The position numbers and the translations under genes are program-made. Below are positions 20,640 through 35,200 of a stretch of DNA of 64,000 nt, piece by piece. The first letter of the stretch is position 1. The number at the start of each line of letters is the position of its first letter. This stretch comes from Sinonovacula constricta. Taxonomy: Eukaryota; Mollusca; Bivalvia; Cardiida; Solecurtidae. Below the pieces are notes generated by a model. It saw nothing but the letters and a program-made list of their open reading frames with translations. It ran no database searches and was not told where the DNA came from. The stretch is taken from contig CM017561.1 in the NCBI GenBank assembly GCA_007844125.1, positions 28,952,693 to 29,016,692 on the forward strand. Direction: 5' to 3'.

Positions 20640-22204
20640 AAGCTGCATTACTCGATCAATGATCTCCCGGTAATTTTGGTTCCGTTATCTAAAAAAATGT
20701 TTATACCAAGCATACTTTCAAACAACAAACCTTTTTCTTAACATCCCTCTCGATTAATTTAACGTATTCAAGATTTCATTTTTATATTTTCTCATTTGTT
20801 TATCCGCATAAAAATATGCATAACCTAAAAATAGGCTGTGTTAAAACTCCGCCAACATCGGAAAACACACCTGTTTTATCTAAAATGTTCAACGTTTAAC
20901 AGCGATATCCGACTGCGTTACGTAAAACTCCGAATGCCGAGCACCTGTTTGCGCGATCATTGGAAATCTAATAAAAGTTGTTGTTTCCCGTGATCAATTC
21001 TATTTTTAACCGATGGAAATACCTGGTAATTCTGGGTCAAATATTTTGTCAACTTTCGTAATTTGAGCCGACCCGAAAACGATTTGAGGCAGTCAATTTG
21101 GTCGCCGCCCGGCTCCTAATGAAAACCCTGTCACAGGGACCCATTCGGAACAGTATAACTACGCTGACAATGATGTTGATGATAATGATTATTATGTTTG
21201 AGTTAAAAAAAACAATGACCTTTACCAAGTTATAACGAAGTTGTATTAAATCAGTTATCGATTTATTAGTTAGAGCGTAAAATCTGTATATTTTGACATA
21301 AATTTCACTTGGATAATGAAGACGCACATAACGACCAAGGTGAAATAATCGACATTTCACAACGATGATATACTGATTGTAAAGCCGAAAATTAGGACGC
21401 GAGTTAGTACAGATAAAAGACAAGTAAAAAAACGTAACTTGTTATAATTATAGATAGTAGATCTACGGAAATAAACAAAATTAGATATTATTTAGTGGAA
21501 ATACTCATTAATGAAGATGTAAATAGAGAGCGCGAACGCGAGATTTTACATGTATAAAGTATTAGTTTTATTATATATCAAATGTCAGGCATTTACGGTT
21601 GCAATTCACTCCAATGAAGGAGTTATGTTTTTTTTTTTTTAAGGAAAATCAAATAAAAATAATATATCAATACGAAGTCTATAGAATTGCGAATACAACA
21701 CATTTGTACATATGATGTATGTTTCTCCCTCATTGATATGTTTAATTGTTCATGGATAACGCACACTATACATAAACAACACACACAAACAGCAAAATAT
21801 TTATACACACTTCTGCTGATGGCATGCAAGCAATTAACAAATAATTAATTGTGGTTAATGAAATAATAATTAATAATGGTATAAGACACTTAAACCCAAA
21901 ACATATATAGAGCACTTTGTATAAGCCAATTTGAGAATGGTGCACATACACACACTTTACTTTTAAATTAGAAGTGATCTCTGTGTCAATATATTTTCGG
22001 ACAGAATGTTACGACAAGCCGCTCTTTTTTCAGAGAGGAGGGAATTGAGACGCCTTTTCGCCTTATCGCTGACGACTGGCACAAGCGGGGACACTGTTAT
22101 TAACGCCGACAGTGGCAAAAGTGTTTGCAACTTTACGCATACTATGGACATTTTATATCTAATTTTAGCGTTTTTATCTACACTACATGATTTTTTTAAC
22201 CAAT
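20640..22204. other. Stretch without supported gene
   Basis: Several short frames (21049-21423, 21623-21829, 21963-22215) overlap on opposite strands, have no motifs and biased AT codons. Nothing else seen. Confidence 0.4.
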
Positions 22205-23097
22205 CACACATTTAAATTTAAAATTAGAATTGTTATATAGACATACGTAAACATAGTTTTGGACATTTCAAAAAGATTTTAATGGATAGTTATCGATTGT
22301 AAAGTTTATTAAAACGTTTTATACACACATATATATTGCATTTTATTCAGTCATATTGATATTATGTGGAAATGCTGTGTTTCAATTTAGTTTTTCTTTG
22401 TTTTAAAAGATTTTTATATACAATGCATTGTTTTAAAGGATAATAGTAAAAAGTTGGGAGTTTGTTCCTTTTGCATTTGGTTCAATTTTGCATTTATTAT
22501 ATGTTAAATTTAAAATTAGAATTGTGTTTTAGACATACGTAAACATAGTTTTGGACATTTCAAAAAGATTTTAATGGATAGTTATCGATAGTAAAGTTTA
22601 TTAAAACGTTTTATACACACATATATATTGCATTTTATTCAGTCATATTGATATTATGTGGAAATGCTGTGTTTCAATTTAGTTTTTCTTTGTTTTAAAA
22701 GATTTTTATATACAATGCATTGTTTTAAAGTATAATAGTAAAAAGTTGGGAGTTTGTTCCTTTTGCATTTGGTTCAATTTTGCATTTATTATATGTTAAA
22801 TTTAAAATTAGAATTGTGTTTTAGACATACGTAAACATAGTTTTGGATATTTTAAAAAGATTTTAATGGATAGTTATCGATTGTAAAGTGTATTAAAACT
22901 TTTTATACACACATTTATATTGCATTGTATTCAATCATATTGATATTATGTGGAAATGCTGTGTTTCAATTTAGTTTTAGTTTTTCTTTGTTTTAAAAGA
23001 TTTTTATATGCAATGCATTGTTTTAAAGTATAATAGTAAAATGTTGGGAGTTTGTTCCTTTTGAATTTAGTTCAATTTTGCATTTTTTATATGTTAC
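22205..23097. repeat. Three tandem copies of a 292-bp repeat
   Basis: The phrase aaattagaattg recurs at 22221, 22513 and 22805, an exact spacing of 292 bp. Each unit holds gacatacgtaaacatagttt, gatagttatcgat, acacacatatatattgc, gatattatgtggaaatgctg and gggagtttgttccttttg. The first two copies are almost identical and the third is more diverged (small insertion gttttagttttt). No coding capacity. The near-identity of copies 1 and 2 suggests recent duplication. Confidence 0.92.
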
Positions 23098-23978
23098 ATT
23101 TTTTTATATATGTTTTGAGGGATTTGGGTTTTATCATACATATATATATTAGAGATTAAAAAGATTATGATAAATCTTCTTTTTTTGGTCGTTTTTTTAT
23201 ATAACGGTACCCAAACGATAGAATATACATTTTGTGTACCTGGAAACTAGTGAAAAGGTAATAAAGAGACAATACCCAGGACCGTGATTGATGCATATGT
23301 CAAAATATAAGCGGGAAGCGTGAGTTGTGCACTGTAGAAATGACACGATCGTCAAAAATATATGCGAGCTCAGTTCGGATGAGCAATTAGTTTAGACTAT
23401 ATATATTAGGAGTGCAAAATGGGAGAAGTTAGAGAGGAATTTAGATGAGCTAGGTAAAGGGGGTGGACTTGAACGGGTTAGAGAGAGGTATTCACGCCTC
23501 ACTGTTATTATATTGTAAAATGTAACTTTCACTTATAAAATCGTAATCATGTGATGATGTTGCGTTCAACTACGGAGCCCCGTCATGCCACAATCAGTAC
23601 GTTGGGGTCATCAGTTACAGGTGTCAGGACTTGATTCAGCTTACAATGATATCAAAACTACACACAGAAATTATAAATAGATTCTACTGCTAACATAATG
23701 ATGGTCAACACAGATCATGTCATGATTATCATATTTTGACCTCATCATTATTGCTAGCATTTTTTTTGTTTATGGCTTATTAAAAAAGAAATTGTTTCAG
23801 CTTTTTTAAGATCAACGAGTTTAAGTGACAGTTTTAAAATGTTTCCCATTTAATTGTTTAAAGTTAAAGGTTGTAGCTGAAATATTTATAATTACAGTTT
23901 TGAGTTAAGCTTTATTTGATAAAAGCAGAAATAAAAGGTCTCAAATCATTTACTCGAGGATACAGCAGGATCCCATAA
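23098..23978. other. Stretch without supported gene
   Basis: One exon-like piece at about 23413-23518 (KWEKLERNLDELGKGGG) is noted among the rejected items. Otherwise AT-rich and featureless. Confidence 0.4.
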
Positions 23979-24240
23979 GGGGGCCGGTGGCCAGTGGTAG
24001 AGTTGCTGACTAGTAAATGCTCTGACTGCTAAGCATCTCCTGGTGAGGGATTGAGTCCCGTTCGGGACGAAGAACTGAATGTGGCAAGATCTTCCAGCTG
24101 CGATGAGATGCGTCAGTAGTTTTACCCAGACATTTGTCTAGGATCTCTCTCACTAACATAGGTAGATGTGGCTATAATGACAAAATCTGGTTGGGTGACA
24201 AGACAATATATGCCAAACCGACTCACACCAGGTAAAATTC
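23979..24240 (+). mobile_element. tRNA-like SINE, degenerate
   Basis: The head gccagtggtagagttgctga resembles an A box and gattgagtcccg a decayed B box, with the right spacing for a tRNA-derived promoter. The body contains ggctataatgacaaaatctg, comparable in position to the ctataatgata phrase of the SINE at 4833. The right end is not defined and no target duplication was found. Confidence 0.5.
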
Positions 24241-24390
24241 GTACCATATTAGACAACACGCCTCATGTTTACGCTGTGGTGTGATGTTAGTGTAAACTGC
24301 AGGGTGAGTGATAAGCCTAATTGCTGGGTACTAACTGATATGGTGGGGGAACTGTTTATTGCCCTTGGTCCGTGTCACTGTTTTCTTTAG

Positions 24391-24520
24391 CAGAACAGAA
24401 CATTCCTTTACTTCATCCCAGGTAGAATAGGTACAACATGGGGTAATGTACACTAATATAGGTTTACAAAATACAATTTTCCTGTTTTAACGAGAAGGTA
24501 TCATTTTTCATAAATTAGTT
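24391..24520 (-). mobile_element. Retroelement 3' end, reverse orientation
   Basis: Read on the minus strand, tacctgggatgaagtaaagg is followed by the tail ttctgttctg, matching the end of the insertion at 1592-2370 (tggatgaaataaagttatg plus ttctg repeats). The upstream part on that strand contains only a short hydrophobic frame (24508-24759). Confidence 0.45.
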
Positions 24521-25905
24521 AGTGTAAGGATATTTTTCTGAAGGGTGGAAGGTTGGGGGAACACACAGCATATTGAAATACTGGCGCAAAAAGATTGTTT
24601 CGTTTCATTGCGGAAAAAAGGAAGAGAATTGAAAAAGGTGAAAGGGCGCGATAGAACGAGAGTGTTCAGGTAAGGAAATGTGACGACAGATTTACAATAG
24701 TTTGCAAAGTAAACAAACAATCCAACAATCAAATAACTGTTCGTTAGTGAAGAAGACAATCGAAAACGTATAATGCAGAATTATTTTTGGTATCACGAGC
24801 TAATACACATACTCACGTACTTACATGCAACACACACCTCGCCCGTGCATTATTGCTTACTCCACATGTGGCAATGCCAATTTAGAAAACAACAGTGACA
24901 GGATCAACAGATTTGTATCATTAGGGTTTAGATACACATGAAAGGAAAAAAAAAAGTCCAGAAAGGAATTAATTTATAATTTTGAATTTAAATCGACCAA
25001 TATTAACCATATTTTAGGTTGTGAAAACTTATATTATATACCTTCTTAAATTAAGATGCATATGGACAGTAATATAATTTCTCTAACTGAAGTTATTTAA
25101 ACCTTTTAAATAACAACAATAAACAGTTACTTGGACAATGGGTCATTGGCTTGGGGAAGGGCTGTTCATTTAATAGTATAGTAGGTGGGTGATAATTGAA
25201 GTGATAGCTAAGATCATTAGACAGATTTCATGGTACTGTAACACAATTTCCAGTTATTATAAAAATGGTTTTCATCAGCATGGTTAGTATAAAAATGGAC
25301 TGCACACTTAATTAAATAATATCAAGTGACCACTGTAATAAGCAACTGGCTCTTGTGGAAAATTATTGTAAAAAATATAAACACTTAACTATGCGGTTTT
25401 AATTTGTTTTTATTATTTAATTCTCTGGACATAATTTGAATGAACAAATCAATTATTTGATCATTTAGTAGTTAAACTTAATTGAGACATGTTATAGACA
25501 AGTATTTAACATGTGTGCGTCAGTTGACTACTATTGACCAGTAATAACCAGTTTTGACAGGTTTTAACCTGTATTGGCACCAGTCCCTCCTATGAGTTGT
25601 CTAAATTGGTACAAATTTTACATGCCATCAGTTAGTTTGGCATGAGTTGTCCGCCATTCATTGGTCGATGCATGGTATTTCAAAAACAAAATCAAAACCA
25701 TGATATTAAAATATTAAAGAATCACATGTCACCAGTAAGAACAACCTATGTCAGGGACATTCGTCTAGCATAATGTCAGGTAAATGGGTCTAGCATAATT
25801 AAACCTATAAGTTTCTTTTAGCGACTTTATCTGCCTGGAGGGTTTATATCTGTCCCCAATGTCATGTGTCATATCAGTTTAAATTATAAATTTAGACAAT
25901 AGATT
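24521..25905. other. Stretch without supported gene
   Basis: AT-rich, no open frame of note. A short run ttgaccagtaataaccagtt with related phrases near 25540-25570 is a small local repeat. Confidence 0.4.
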
Positions 25906-25929
25906 ACTTAAATAAGTATACCACCAACT

Positions 25930-26600
25930 ATATCAAGATACAGAAAATTGAAACACGTATAACAATACAAATTGGGCGAATCAAATCAAAGAAATTCTTA
26001 CTAACCTTGGCCTAGGTCATATATGGCAAAGTCAAAACAGATTGAAAGTAAGATCTGTAAGAATAAAACAAAGAATCATTGACTATTACAAACAGAACTG
26101 GCATAGTAATGTACATAATTCAAGAGTTTTTTTAAATGCCATTTTAAAAAGAGAAACATACTCAATCTATGTAACTGCTAACAAATATAGAACGTCACTG
26201 ACAAAGTTCAGACTATCCGCTCATGACTTGGCCGTTGACACAGTTAGATACTACAATACACCATTAGAAGACAGGAAATTCACACACTGTTCGATGAACG
26301 TCAGTGAAACGGAATACCATTTTCACTCATTTGTACGAAATATAGTGAATTAAGAAAAGAATATTTGAAACCATATTTTTGTCACTTTCCAACTTTACAT
26401 AAATTTGCCTCACTCCTTAAAACTGAAAATGTTAATGTCTTACGAAATATTGAAAATTTGTATATCATGCTTTCCAAATAAGAGATAACAGCAACACATA
26501 ATAACTGTGTTATGTTAAACACATTAACAATTCTACTTCTCTACAAATACTAACACCTTTTGTTCGTTATTTAGAGATTACATATTATCATGACTGTTTA
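25930..26600 (+). pseudogene. 3' end of a non-LTR retrotransposon (RT C-terminal region)
   Basis: A frame running from QIKEILTNLGLGHIWQ into RIKQRIIDYYKQNWHSNV, KYRTSLTKFRLSAHDLAVDT and ETEYHFHSFVRN. This is the pattern found after the reverse transcriptase core of CR1/RTE-like LINEs, where a run of R-x-x-L-x-K-x-R-x-x-x-H is followed by a Cys/His cluster and DEYHF. Here the cluster has lost Cys residues (RKFTHCSMN) and a stop follows at 26351-26353. Further decayed coding (KNI, NHIFVTF, NLPHSLK) trails behind. The 5' part of the element is missing. Confidence 0.65.
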
Positions 26601-26622
26601 GAATTTTATATGTAGAATAATG

Positions 26623-26651
26623 CCCCCCCCTCCCCCCCCCCCCCCCCCCCC
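26623..26651. repeat. Poly-C tract
   Basis: 28 C in 29 bases, interrupted by one T. Its complement could form a G-quadruplex. Confidence 0.95.
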
Positions 26652-27869
26652 GGGTGTTTGCCGCCGTATCAAAGAAAAAACCGTACGGCTGCCCCTTATT
26701 TAAATTTAAGGCCGGACAATTAGTCCATCCACCCACACATTCCCTTCCACTCCTTTAGAATTTCGCACTATGCTGAGAAGATAAATCGTCAATAACGTTG
26801 CATGTTTTTTTCATAGCACACGCCGTTCACATGTACTTACCATTTTTAGTCTCTCAACTGTAACCAAAGTTCACACCATACCTATTTCTGCTAAATGTGA
26901 GCTTGAAGACAATTATCGACCGATATAATGTTACACAGTCTTTAGAGAAATAATGGATCTGGGTCAAATTGAAACAAGTATATTCTTTGTCGGCGACATC
27001 AGAAGATAGTGATTGACGATTGTTTCCCAGAGTTTTCTTTGATGTTGCAGTGTTAGAAAGAGAGACCTGCGCGTATTTGTGCAAACCGATAAAATACACA
27101 CTTGTTGTGTATTGAAAGTTGTTTGTTTTATGCGACTTTATGTATGTGCTTGTTCGGCAAAACAGCATGTTTTCATGTTTATAAGAGATAATCATTTTGA
27201 CGATGAAATGTGACAATACTGTGTAATACTTTCATAAAATTCTTGGATATTACACGTAAGTGACAGCGAGAGGTTTAAACTTAAGTCCGACATATAACAA
27301 ATATTGGACGCGAGGGGTCTGTGGGGTGTGCAAACATCCGCCTTTCCATTTTGACGGGGTGGGGTTGGGGTGGGGTAAAGGTCCGGCCTTTATATTTCAT
27401 AGTGGGGCAAACGTCCGGTCTGCAGTTACTGGGGGCTAACGTCCGGAGGGTAATTGTGTCAACCGTTCGACCGCACTTTACGTAAACCGCTCGTTAACGG
27501 CCACGCCGATTATGAACATTTATATCTAAAAGCGAACGGAAGATGATTACAAATTTGAGAATTGTAACTTTGATCAAACGATTTTGTGAAAAATGAAGTA
27601 AGTATTTACAGTCTGTAAGATATTCCTGAAATTTAATAATTAACAATGTCTTGAAGTAACCTGTAAGCATGATATATGCTTAGCTGATATCGTACCAAAT
27701 ACATGAACAGAAATATATTTTCAAAACAGAGAAGTAGTAGTTGACATCTTTCTGTATGAATAATAATAAAAAATATATATCTTACAAAGGTTTCAACCCC
27801 ACTCATCTGTATGTGTTAATCAAACATTCATAACAGCTGGGGAAACAAAACCAGGTAAACCATTCAATC
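26652..27869. other. Stretch without supported gene; contains a G4 motif
   Basis: A 120-codon minus-strand frame (26854-27216) has no recognisable motif. At 27356-27375 four G-runs (ggggt, ggggtt, ggggt, gggg) form a G-quadruplex motif, embedded in several short phrases related to caaacgtccgg. Confidence 0.45.
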
Positions 27870-29736
<1,867 letters not shown>

Positions 29737-29745
<9 letters not shown>

Positions 29746-29768
29746 GCTCAGGTGATCTAAAAAAACAT
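29737..29768 (+). mobile_element. Terminus of the 140-bp-period element
   Basis: The bases acgttgtgctcaggtgatct followed by aaaaaaac match the right end of the copy at 60165-60195 (acgttgtgctcagatgagct then aaaaac). Only the terminus is present, abutting the minisatellite. Confidence 0.5.
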
Positions 29769-30373
29769 ACAGCAATGTCTATCCTCGTTTCTGGGAATTG
29801 GGGCATACTTTCTGCAAAAACTCAAATTTTAGTCAAAGAAAAGACGATTTTGAACACTACATTAACTGTTAGACTGTACAAATCATGTAATAAAGTGCTC
29901 TAAATCATGTAATAAAGTGCTCTTAATTCTATTTCTTGCCAAACTTATTAATAAACATTATCGAGATTTCTGTTAAAAAATAGACACTGACATCAGAAGA
30001 GATTATCCTGATGATGATAAAACATGATAATTGATCACTGGGTATTCTAAGTTTTTTTTTAAAAAAAGCTAACTGCACAGCGTGACTAAGATAGGAGATA
30101 CATTTTGTAAAGATGCATCACTTTTCACATAGATGTAGGGCATCAATAAACAGCATTCTGAAGTGTGAAGAGTCCAGGAACATTTAAATCATTACATTAG
30201 CAGATTAATTAAAAGATGCCTTAGAACAAGTTTTTGAAGAAAGTACAAAATGATCTTGCGATGCTGTCAAGACCCTTTCAAACTAAAAAAACATCCTGTA
30301 TTTATTCATTGCAGTAATAACTGTACTCCAGAAAAACTAAAATTATTTTTCAATTTGTGACTGGTGAGCTTAC
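29769..30373 (-). other. Probable intron of the ASCC1-like gene
   Basis: Non-coding AT-rich sequence directly downstream, on the minus strand, of the exon at 30374-30510. No further exon recognised. Confidence 0.35.
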
Positions 30374-30510
30374 TTGATGAGGTTAACTCTGGACTCGCTA
30401 AGAGCATCTAAGGCAGTCTTCACCTCGGTGTTGTCCAGTAATACCAGACAGCCTATAGTCAGATGGAGCTTCGCTAGCTGCTGAAAGATGCTGTCATCAA
30501 TACCTCTGTC
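30374..30510 (-). CDS. ASCC1: Internal exon of activating signal cointegrator 1 complex subunit 1
   Basis: A 137-nt minus-strand exon with acceptor ctgctag at 30511 and consensus donor gtaagc at 30373. It reads DRGIDDSIFQ, then QLAKLHLTIGCLVLLDNTEV, then a helix KTALDALSESRVNLIK. The phrase KLHLTIGxLVLL with the preceding (R)G(V/I)DxSIFQ is the first HxT-type motif of the AKAP7/2'-5' RNA ligase-like domain of ASCC1, a subunit of the ASC-1 complex that works with the ALKBH3 repair and ribosome quality-control machinery in the nucleus and cytosol. The other exons (KH domain upstream, second H-x-T downstream) were not found in the window, so introns must be long or the exon is an isolated copy. 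Phase 0 in, phase 2 out. Confidence 0.72.
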
Positions 30511-31850
30511 CTAGCAGTAAACAACTCTTTTGAGGATCAACCATATATAATATATACACGATATACATACAGGGGTCAAAAGCAAAAAACAATAAACCAT
30601 CCTGCAATTCTTTAGATATCATCAATAAAAATGTTGTCTCATTTTCAAAGGGTTATGATAGATGCACCAAAATGAACCTAAATGTGCTTGTGCACTGTAT
30701 AAAAATGAGGGACATGGTGGTCCTGAATCACTCTTCTAAGGACCCTGGCTTTAAACACACATCATAATTCTGTGAAACTTGTGCCAAAAATGTGGCCTTT
30801 AGGGTATTCACAATGTTTTTTTAGGATTGAGCCAAAGACCATAATTCTGATTTTTTTTTTAAATCGAACTTTTCCATGATAACCACATGATCTGCTTTTT
30901 GATCCCACAATACTAAGTTTTGAACTAATTCAGGAATTTTTGCAAACATTTTGAACTGTGAACTAATGGTCAGGTCCTCTGGAAGTGTACAGGTATTGCT
31001 TAAATTTAATAATACTTTCTGTACAGAATTGATTGCCATTCACAATAAGGAAAGGGAGCTGTAATCAAATCATGAAAGAAAAACACAAAAATATTACAAG
31101 ATGGTATCTCAGCAGGTTTTTACCCTTCTGAGAACAGGTCTACTTCCCACCAAATTGTGAAGTTTCTCATTGTGAAATCGTGTAAATTGTGAAAAAAAGT
31201 CACAGCACCAAAAAGAAATTGTGAATTTCAATTATAATGTGAGGTAGCTGACCTTTTATAAACATTTTACCACAATGTAACAACTGATCTATATAAGTTG
31301 TCAGACATGCACTTAAGCCCTGTGCCTGTTTGTAACAGATCCTATGAGTTTTCATTGTCATTTCGGTAAACCCCTAACTTTCTGATATTAAGACTTTAGT
31401 CTGAAAATAATCTTTTAATGCATTCAATTAAGTAAGACTATATGTTCTAAACATTGTTTAAGCTCATTTACAGTGATGTCTACTAAAGAGAGTTTTAATA
31501 ATAAGAGGGAAATGTTATTTTGTTGACGTTTGTATTATTCAACGTTTACTTTACCTTTACTTCTCACAATGTGAAGATGCATGCTGTTCCCTGTGTAACT
31601 CATTTCAAATTGACATACTATGTTGTTTAATTGTATCCATAAGTATATCACACATCGAAATAACACTAATGTTCCTAAAATGCATTTTATATGATACGGT
31701 TTGGATCTACTTGTTTGACAGTAATATTTGTTCGGATTTATCCGAACGCTTAATGACTGGCTACTTTAAATATAACGCTTAATAAAGCTGACTGGCTGAG
31801 ACGTACATCGATGCGTACTATAGAATGTTTGTAAAAGTAGTCATGCGCGG
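30511..31850. other. Non-coding stretch with a weak copy of the 140-bp-period element
   Basis: At about 30710-30840, ggacatggtggtcctgaatc and aaatgtggcctttagggtat recall the start and core of the 140-bp-period family. The minus-strand frame at 30821-31039 overlaps it and has no motif. Otherwise probably intron of the ASCC1-like gene. Confidence 0.4.
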
Positions 31851-31854
31851 GAAG

Positions 31855-31965
31855 TATAAATAAACTAAAAACAGAGCAGATCAGTTGAAGCTCGGATCAG
31901 GATAAGATCGGGAAGGAGTTGTGCACAGTGCAGAACCAGTACAGGAGAATTGGTCATGGAGATAA
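31855..31965 (+). promoter_or_regulatory. Candidate TATA promoter with short first exon
   Basis: tataaata at 31855-31862 is followed 25-35 bases later by agatcagttgaag, a plausible initiator. An ATG at 31956 (ATG GAG ATA AT) runs into a consensus donor gtaagc at 31966. This layout (TATA, start site, short coding exon, donor) could be a host gene on the plus strand or the promoter of an LTR. No second exon was found. Confidence 0.3.
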
Positions 31966-31969
31966 TGTA

Positions 31970-32279
31970 AGCCATTGATTTTGTTTAATATCTTCGTCGG
32001 ATGCAACTAACAAATAGTTATCTTTTATAATCTCTTACTTATAATAAAATCCGTGTCGACATCTTAAACTCTAGCTGTACTTGCTATTTTCATAGATATA
32101 TAAAGGAAATTGTCAAGTTTGGCAAAATAGTAAATATAAAGAAGTATAAACATTTCTTCTCCGAACCTGTTGTGTACTTTATTCCGCCCACGGATTTAAA
32201 GAATATCGTTTCCGATCATTAAACATCCGGATAATATCGAGCATAGCCTTACAATTGTCTCTGCTGCTGCTGGTGCTAG
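31970..32279. other. Stretch without supported gene
   Basis: AT-rich, no feature seen; precedes the macrosatellite. Confidence 0.4.
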
Positions 32280-35200
32280 GGAGATTATGACGGTGTTGTT
32301 GGTGGTGGTGGTGATGATGATAATAATGATTTTATTGTCATTGTTGCTGCTGATGATGATTATGGGGACGACGATAAGGACGGCGACAAATGCGACGAAG
32401 CCCGTGGTGATAGAGATGATGATGACAGAAGCAACAGCAAATAAAAACGTAAGCACTGCAAAACAGGAGAAGGAGCAAGCAGAAGAGAACTGGAAGAAAA
32501 TGGGCATTTTTAAGCCGAGATTTGAAGAGTGGCGCATTTAAGAAACAGTTTGCTTGGTTGTAGAAACACGTGCAAATATGTTCTAAAACATACTAAAAAC
32601 TTATGAAAGAAATTACATATCTCTATCCTCCTTGACTTTGACACGATTTAAACACAAACACACACCATTTCCTGGCTTGAATCAGTATTACCATTTACCA
32701 TTTAAAAACACGTCGACACAGATAAACAAGAAAATGGCGTCTGGTTACCATGTCATGTCATTATGACGTCATAATGATGATGTCATTTTTCCATATAAGG
32801 CAAAGGTCAGGGGTCATTCTTCTGTTTACACTTGATTTGCGGATATTTTAAACGATTTCTTGTACAGCAAATGGGATCATGATAATAAGTATTTTTTGTC
32901 ACTCATACCAAATTATATTAAGATAACATTTAGGATAATTACAATAAATGACCAAAAATAATACAATAATAATGGCAATAAATACTGTAAGTTGTGGTGG
33001 TCCTCGTCAATGTAGTCGTAGTGGATATAGTATAGTTTGTGCTTGTGTTGCTGTATTTAATCTAAAATTGGTGGTGGGTGGTGCAATAGTAGTAGGGTAT
33101 GGTATTTGTTGTTGTTTTCTTGTAGACGCAGCAGTAGGTTAAGTAGGTGTAGTAGTAGCAGCAGCAGAAGCAATAGAAGTTGTTGCAGCAGAAGCAGTAG
33201 TTGTAGGAGTTGACATAGTAGAAATTGTTGTTGATCTTTTTACTGTTGACGATAATGACGATAATGATCATGTTGTTGTTGGTGATACTGCTACTGATGC
33301 TGATGGTGGTGGTGGTGATGGTGTCGTGGATGTTGTTGATGATGATAATGCTGCGGTTGTTGGTACTAGTGCTAATAATTATTATTATGTTGTTGCTGCT
33401 GGCAATAAGTTTGTTGTTGTTGACAATGATGTAGTTGCTGCTGCTGATAACGATGGTGTTCTTGGTTGTGGTGATGATGATGATGTTCATGTTGCTGCTG
33501 CTGCAGCAGATGATAATAATGATGATTTTCTTGTCGTTGCTGCAGATGATGATTTTGTTGTCGTTGCTGCTGTTGCTACTGCTGCTGCTGCCGATATTGT
33601 TTTTGTTGCTGCTGCTGCTGGGGTTGATGATGATGGTGTTGTTGGTGGTAGTGGTGAGGATGATGATAATTACGATTTTATTGTCATTGTTGCTGCTGAT
33701 GATGATTATGGTGACGTCGACAAAGGCGACGAAGCTCGTGATGATGGTGCTGATGATGGAAGAAGCAACAGCAAATAAAAATGTAAGCACTGCAGAAACA
33801 AGGAGGATGAGAAGGAGAAAGCAGAAGTGAACTGGAAGAAAATAACACTTTCATTTACTTAAAGCTCGATTGGAAAAAACAACATTGTATTCGGTAAGCA
33901 AACGAACAACATGTTAAAATTATGAAGAAAGGAAAGGCAGAGAAGGTGTAATCAACCAAAACACGCTTAGGGTACACAGATATGGCTTTTAACGTATCAT
34001 AGTCTGTTTTATGTTTCACATAATCGGGAGAAAAGTTGGTTTGAAACAAGACAAAATCATTGAAACAGTTAAAGCTCTAAATATGCAACCTCAATTTTAG
34101 GAGCGCGCGTCAACACGTTTGTTAACCGAGATTTGAAGAGTGGCACATCCCTGAAACAGTTTGCTTGGTTGTGGCAACGTTAGAAACAACAACACATGCA
34201 ATTATGTTCTAAAACATACTAAAAACTTTTGAAAGAAATCACATACCTCTATCCTCCATTGACTTTGACACGATGTAAACACAAACACACCTCATTTCCT
34301 GGCTTGAATCATTCAAAATCCGAAAATATTGCTCCCCATTTAAAAGAACACGTCAACACATATAAACAAGAAAATGGCGTCTGGTTACCATGTCATGTCT
34401 TTATGACGTCATACTGATGATGTCATTTTTCCATATAAGGCAAAGGTCAGGGGTCATTCTTCTGTTTACACTTGATTTGCGGATATTTTAAGCGATTTCT
34501 TGTACAGCAAATGGGATCATGATAATAAGTATTTTTTGTCACTCATACCAAATTATATTAAGATAACATTTAGGATAATTACAATAAATGACCAAAAATA
34601 ATACAATAATAATGGCAATAAATACTGTTAGTTGTGGTGGTCCTCGTCAAGGTAGTCGTAGTGGATATAGTATAGTTTGTGCTTGTGTTGCTGTATTTAA
34701 TCTAAAATTGGTGGTGGGTGGTGCAATAGTAGTAGGGTATGGTATTTATTGTTGTTTTCTTGTAGACGCAGCAGAAGGTTAAGAATGTGTAGTAGTAGCA
34801 GCAGCAGAAGCAATAGAAGTTGTTGCAGCAGAAGCAGTAGTTGAAGGAGTTGACATAGTAGAAATTGTTGTTGATCTTTTTACTGTTGACGATAATGACG
34901 ATGATGACGACAATGATCATGTTGTTGTTGGTGAAACTGCTACTGATGCTGATGGTGGTGGTGGCGATGGTGTCGTGAATGTTGCTGATGATGATAATAC
35001 TGCGGTTGTTGTTACTAGTGCTAATAATTATTATGTTGTTGTTGCTGCTGGCAAAAAGTTTGTTGTTGTTGACAATGATGTAGTTGCTGCTGCTGATAAT
35101 GATGGTGTTCTTGGTTGTGGTGATGATGATGATGTTGTTCATGTTGTTGCTGCTGCAGCAGATGATAATAATGATGATTTTCTTGTCGTTGCTGCAGATG

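Noticed and set aside
21049..21423. 124-codon minus-strand ORF with an Ile run
   Set aside because: Low-complexity Ile run from an ATT/AAT tract and no recognisable domain.
23413..23518. Possible exon KWEKLERNLDELGKGGGLER resembling the N-terminal region of a biotin-dependent carboxylase beta subunit
   Set aside because: Only GGG and a few charged residues agree, the frame stops soon and there is no donor site.
26854..27216. 120-codon minus-strand ORF
   Set aside because: No motif, no splice or promoter support and composition like the non-coding flanks.
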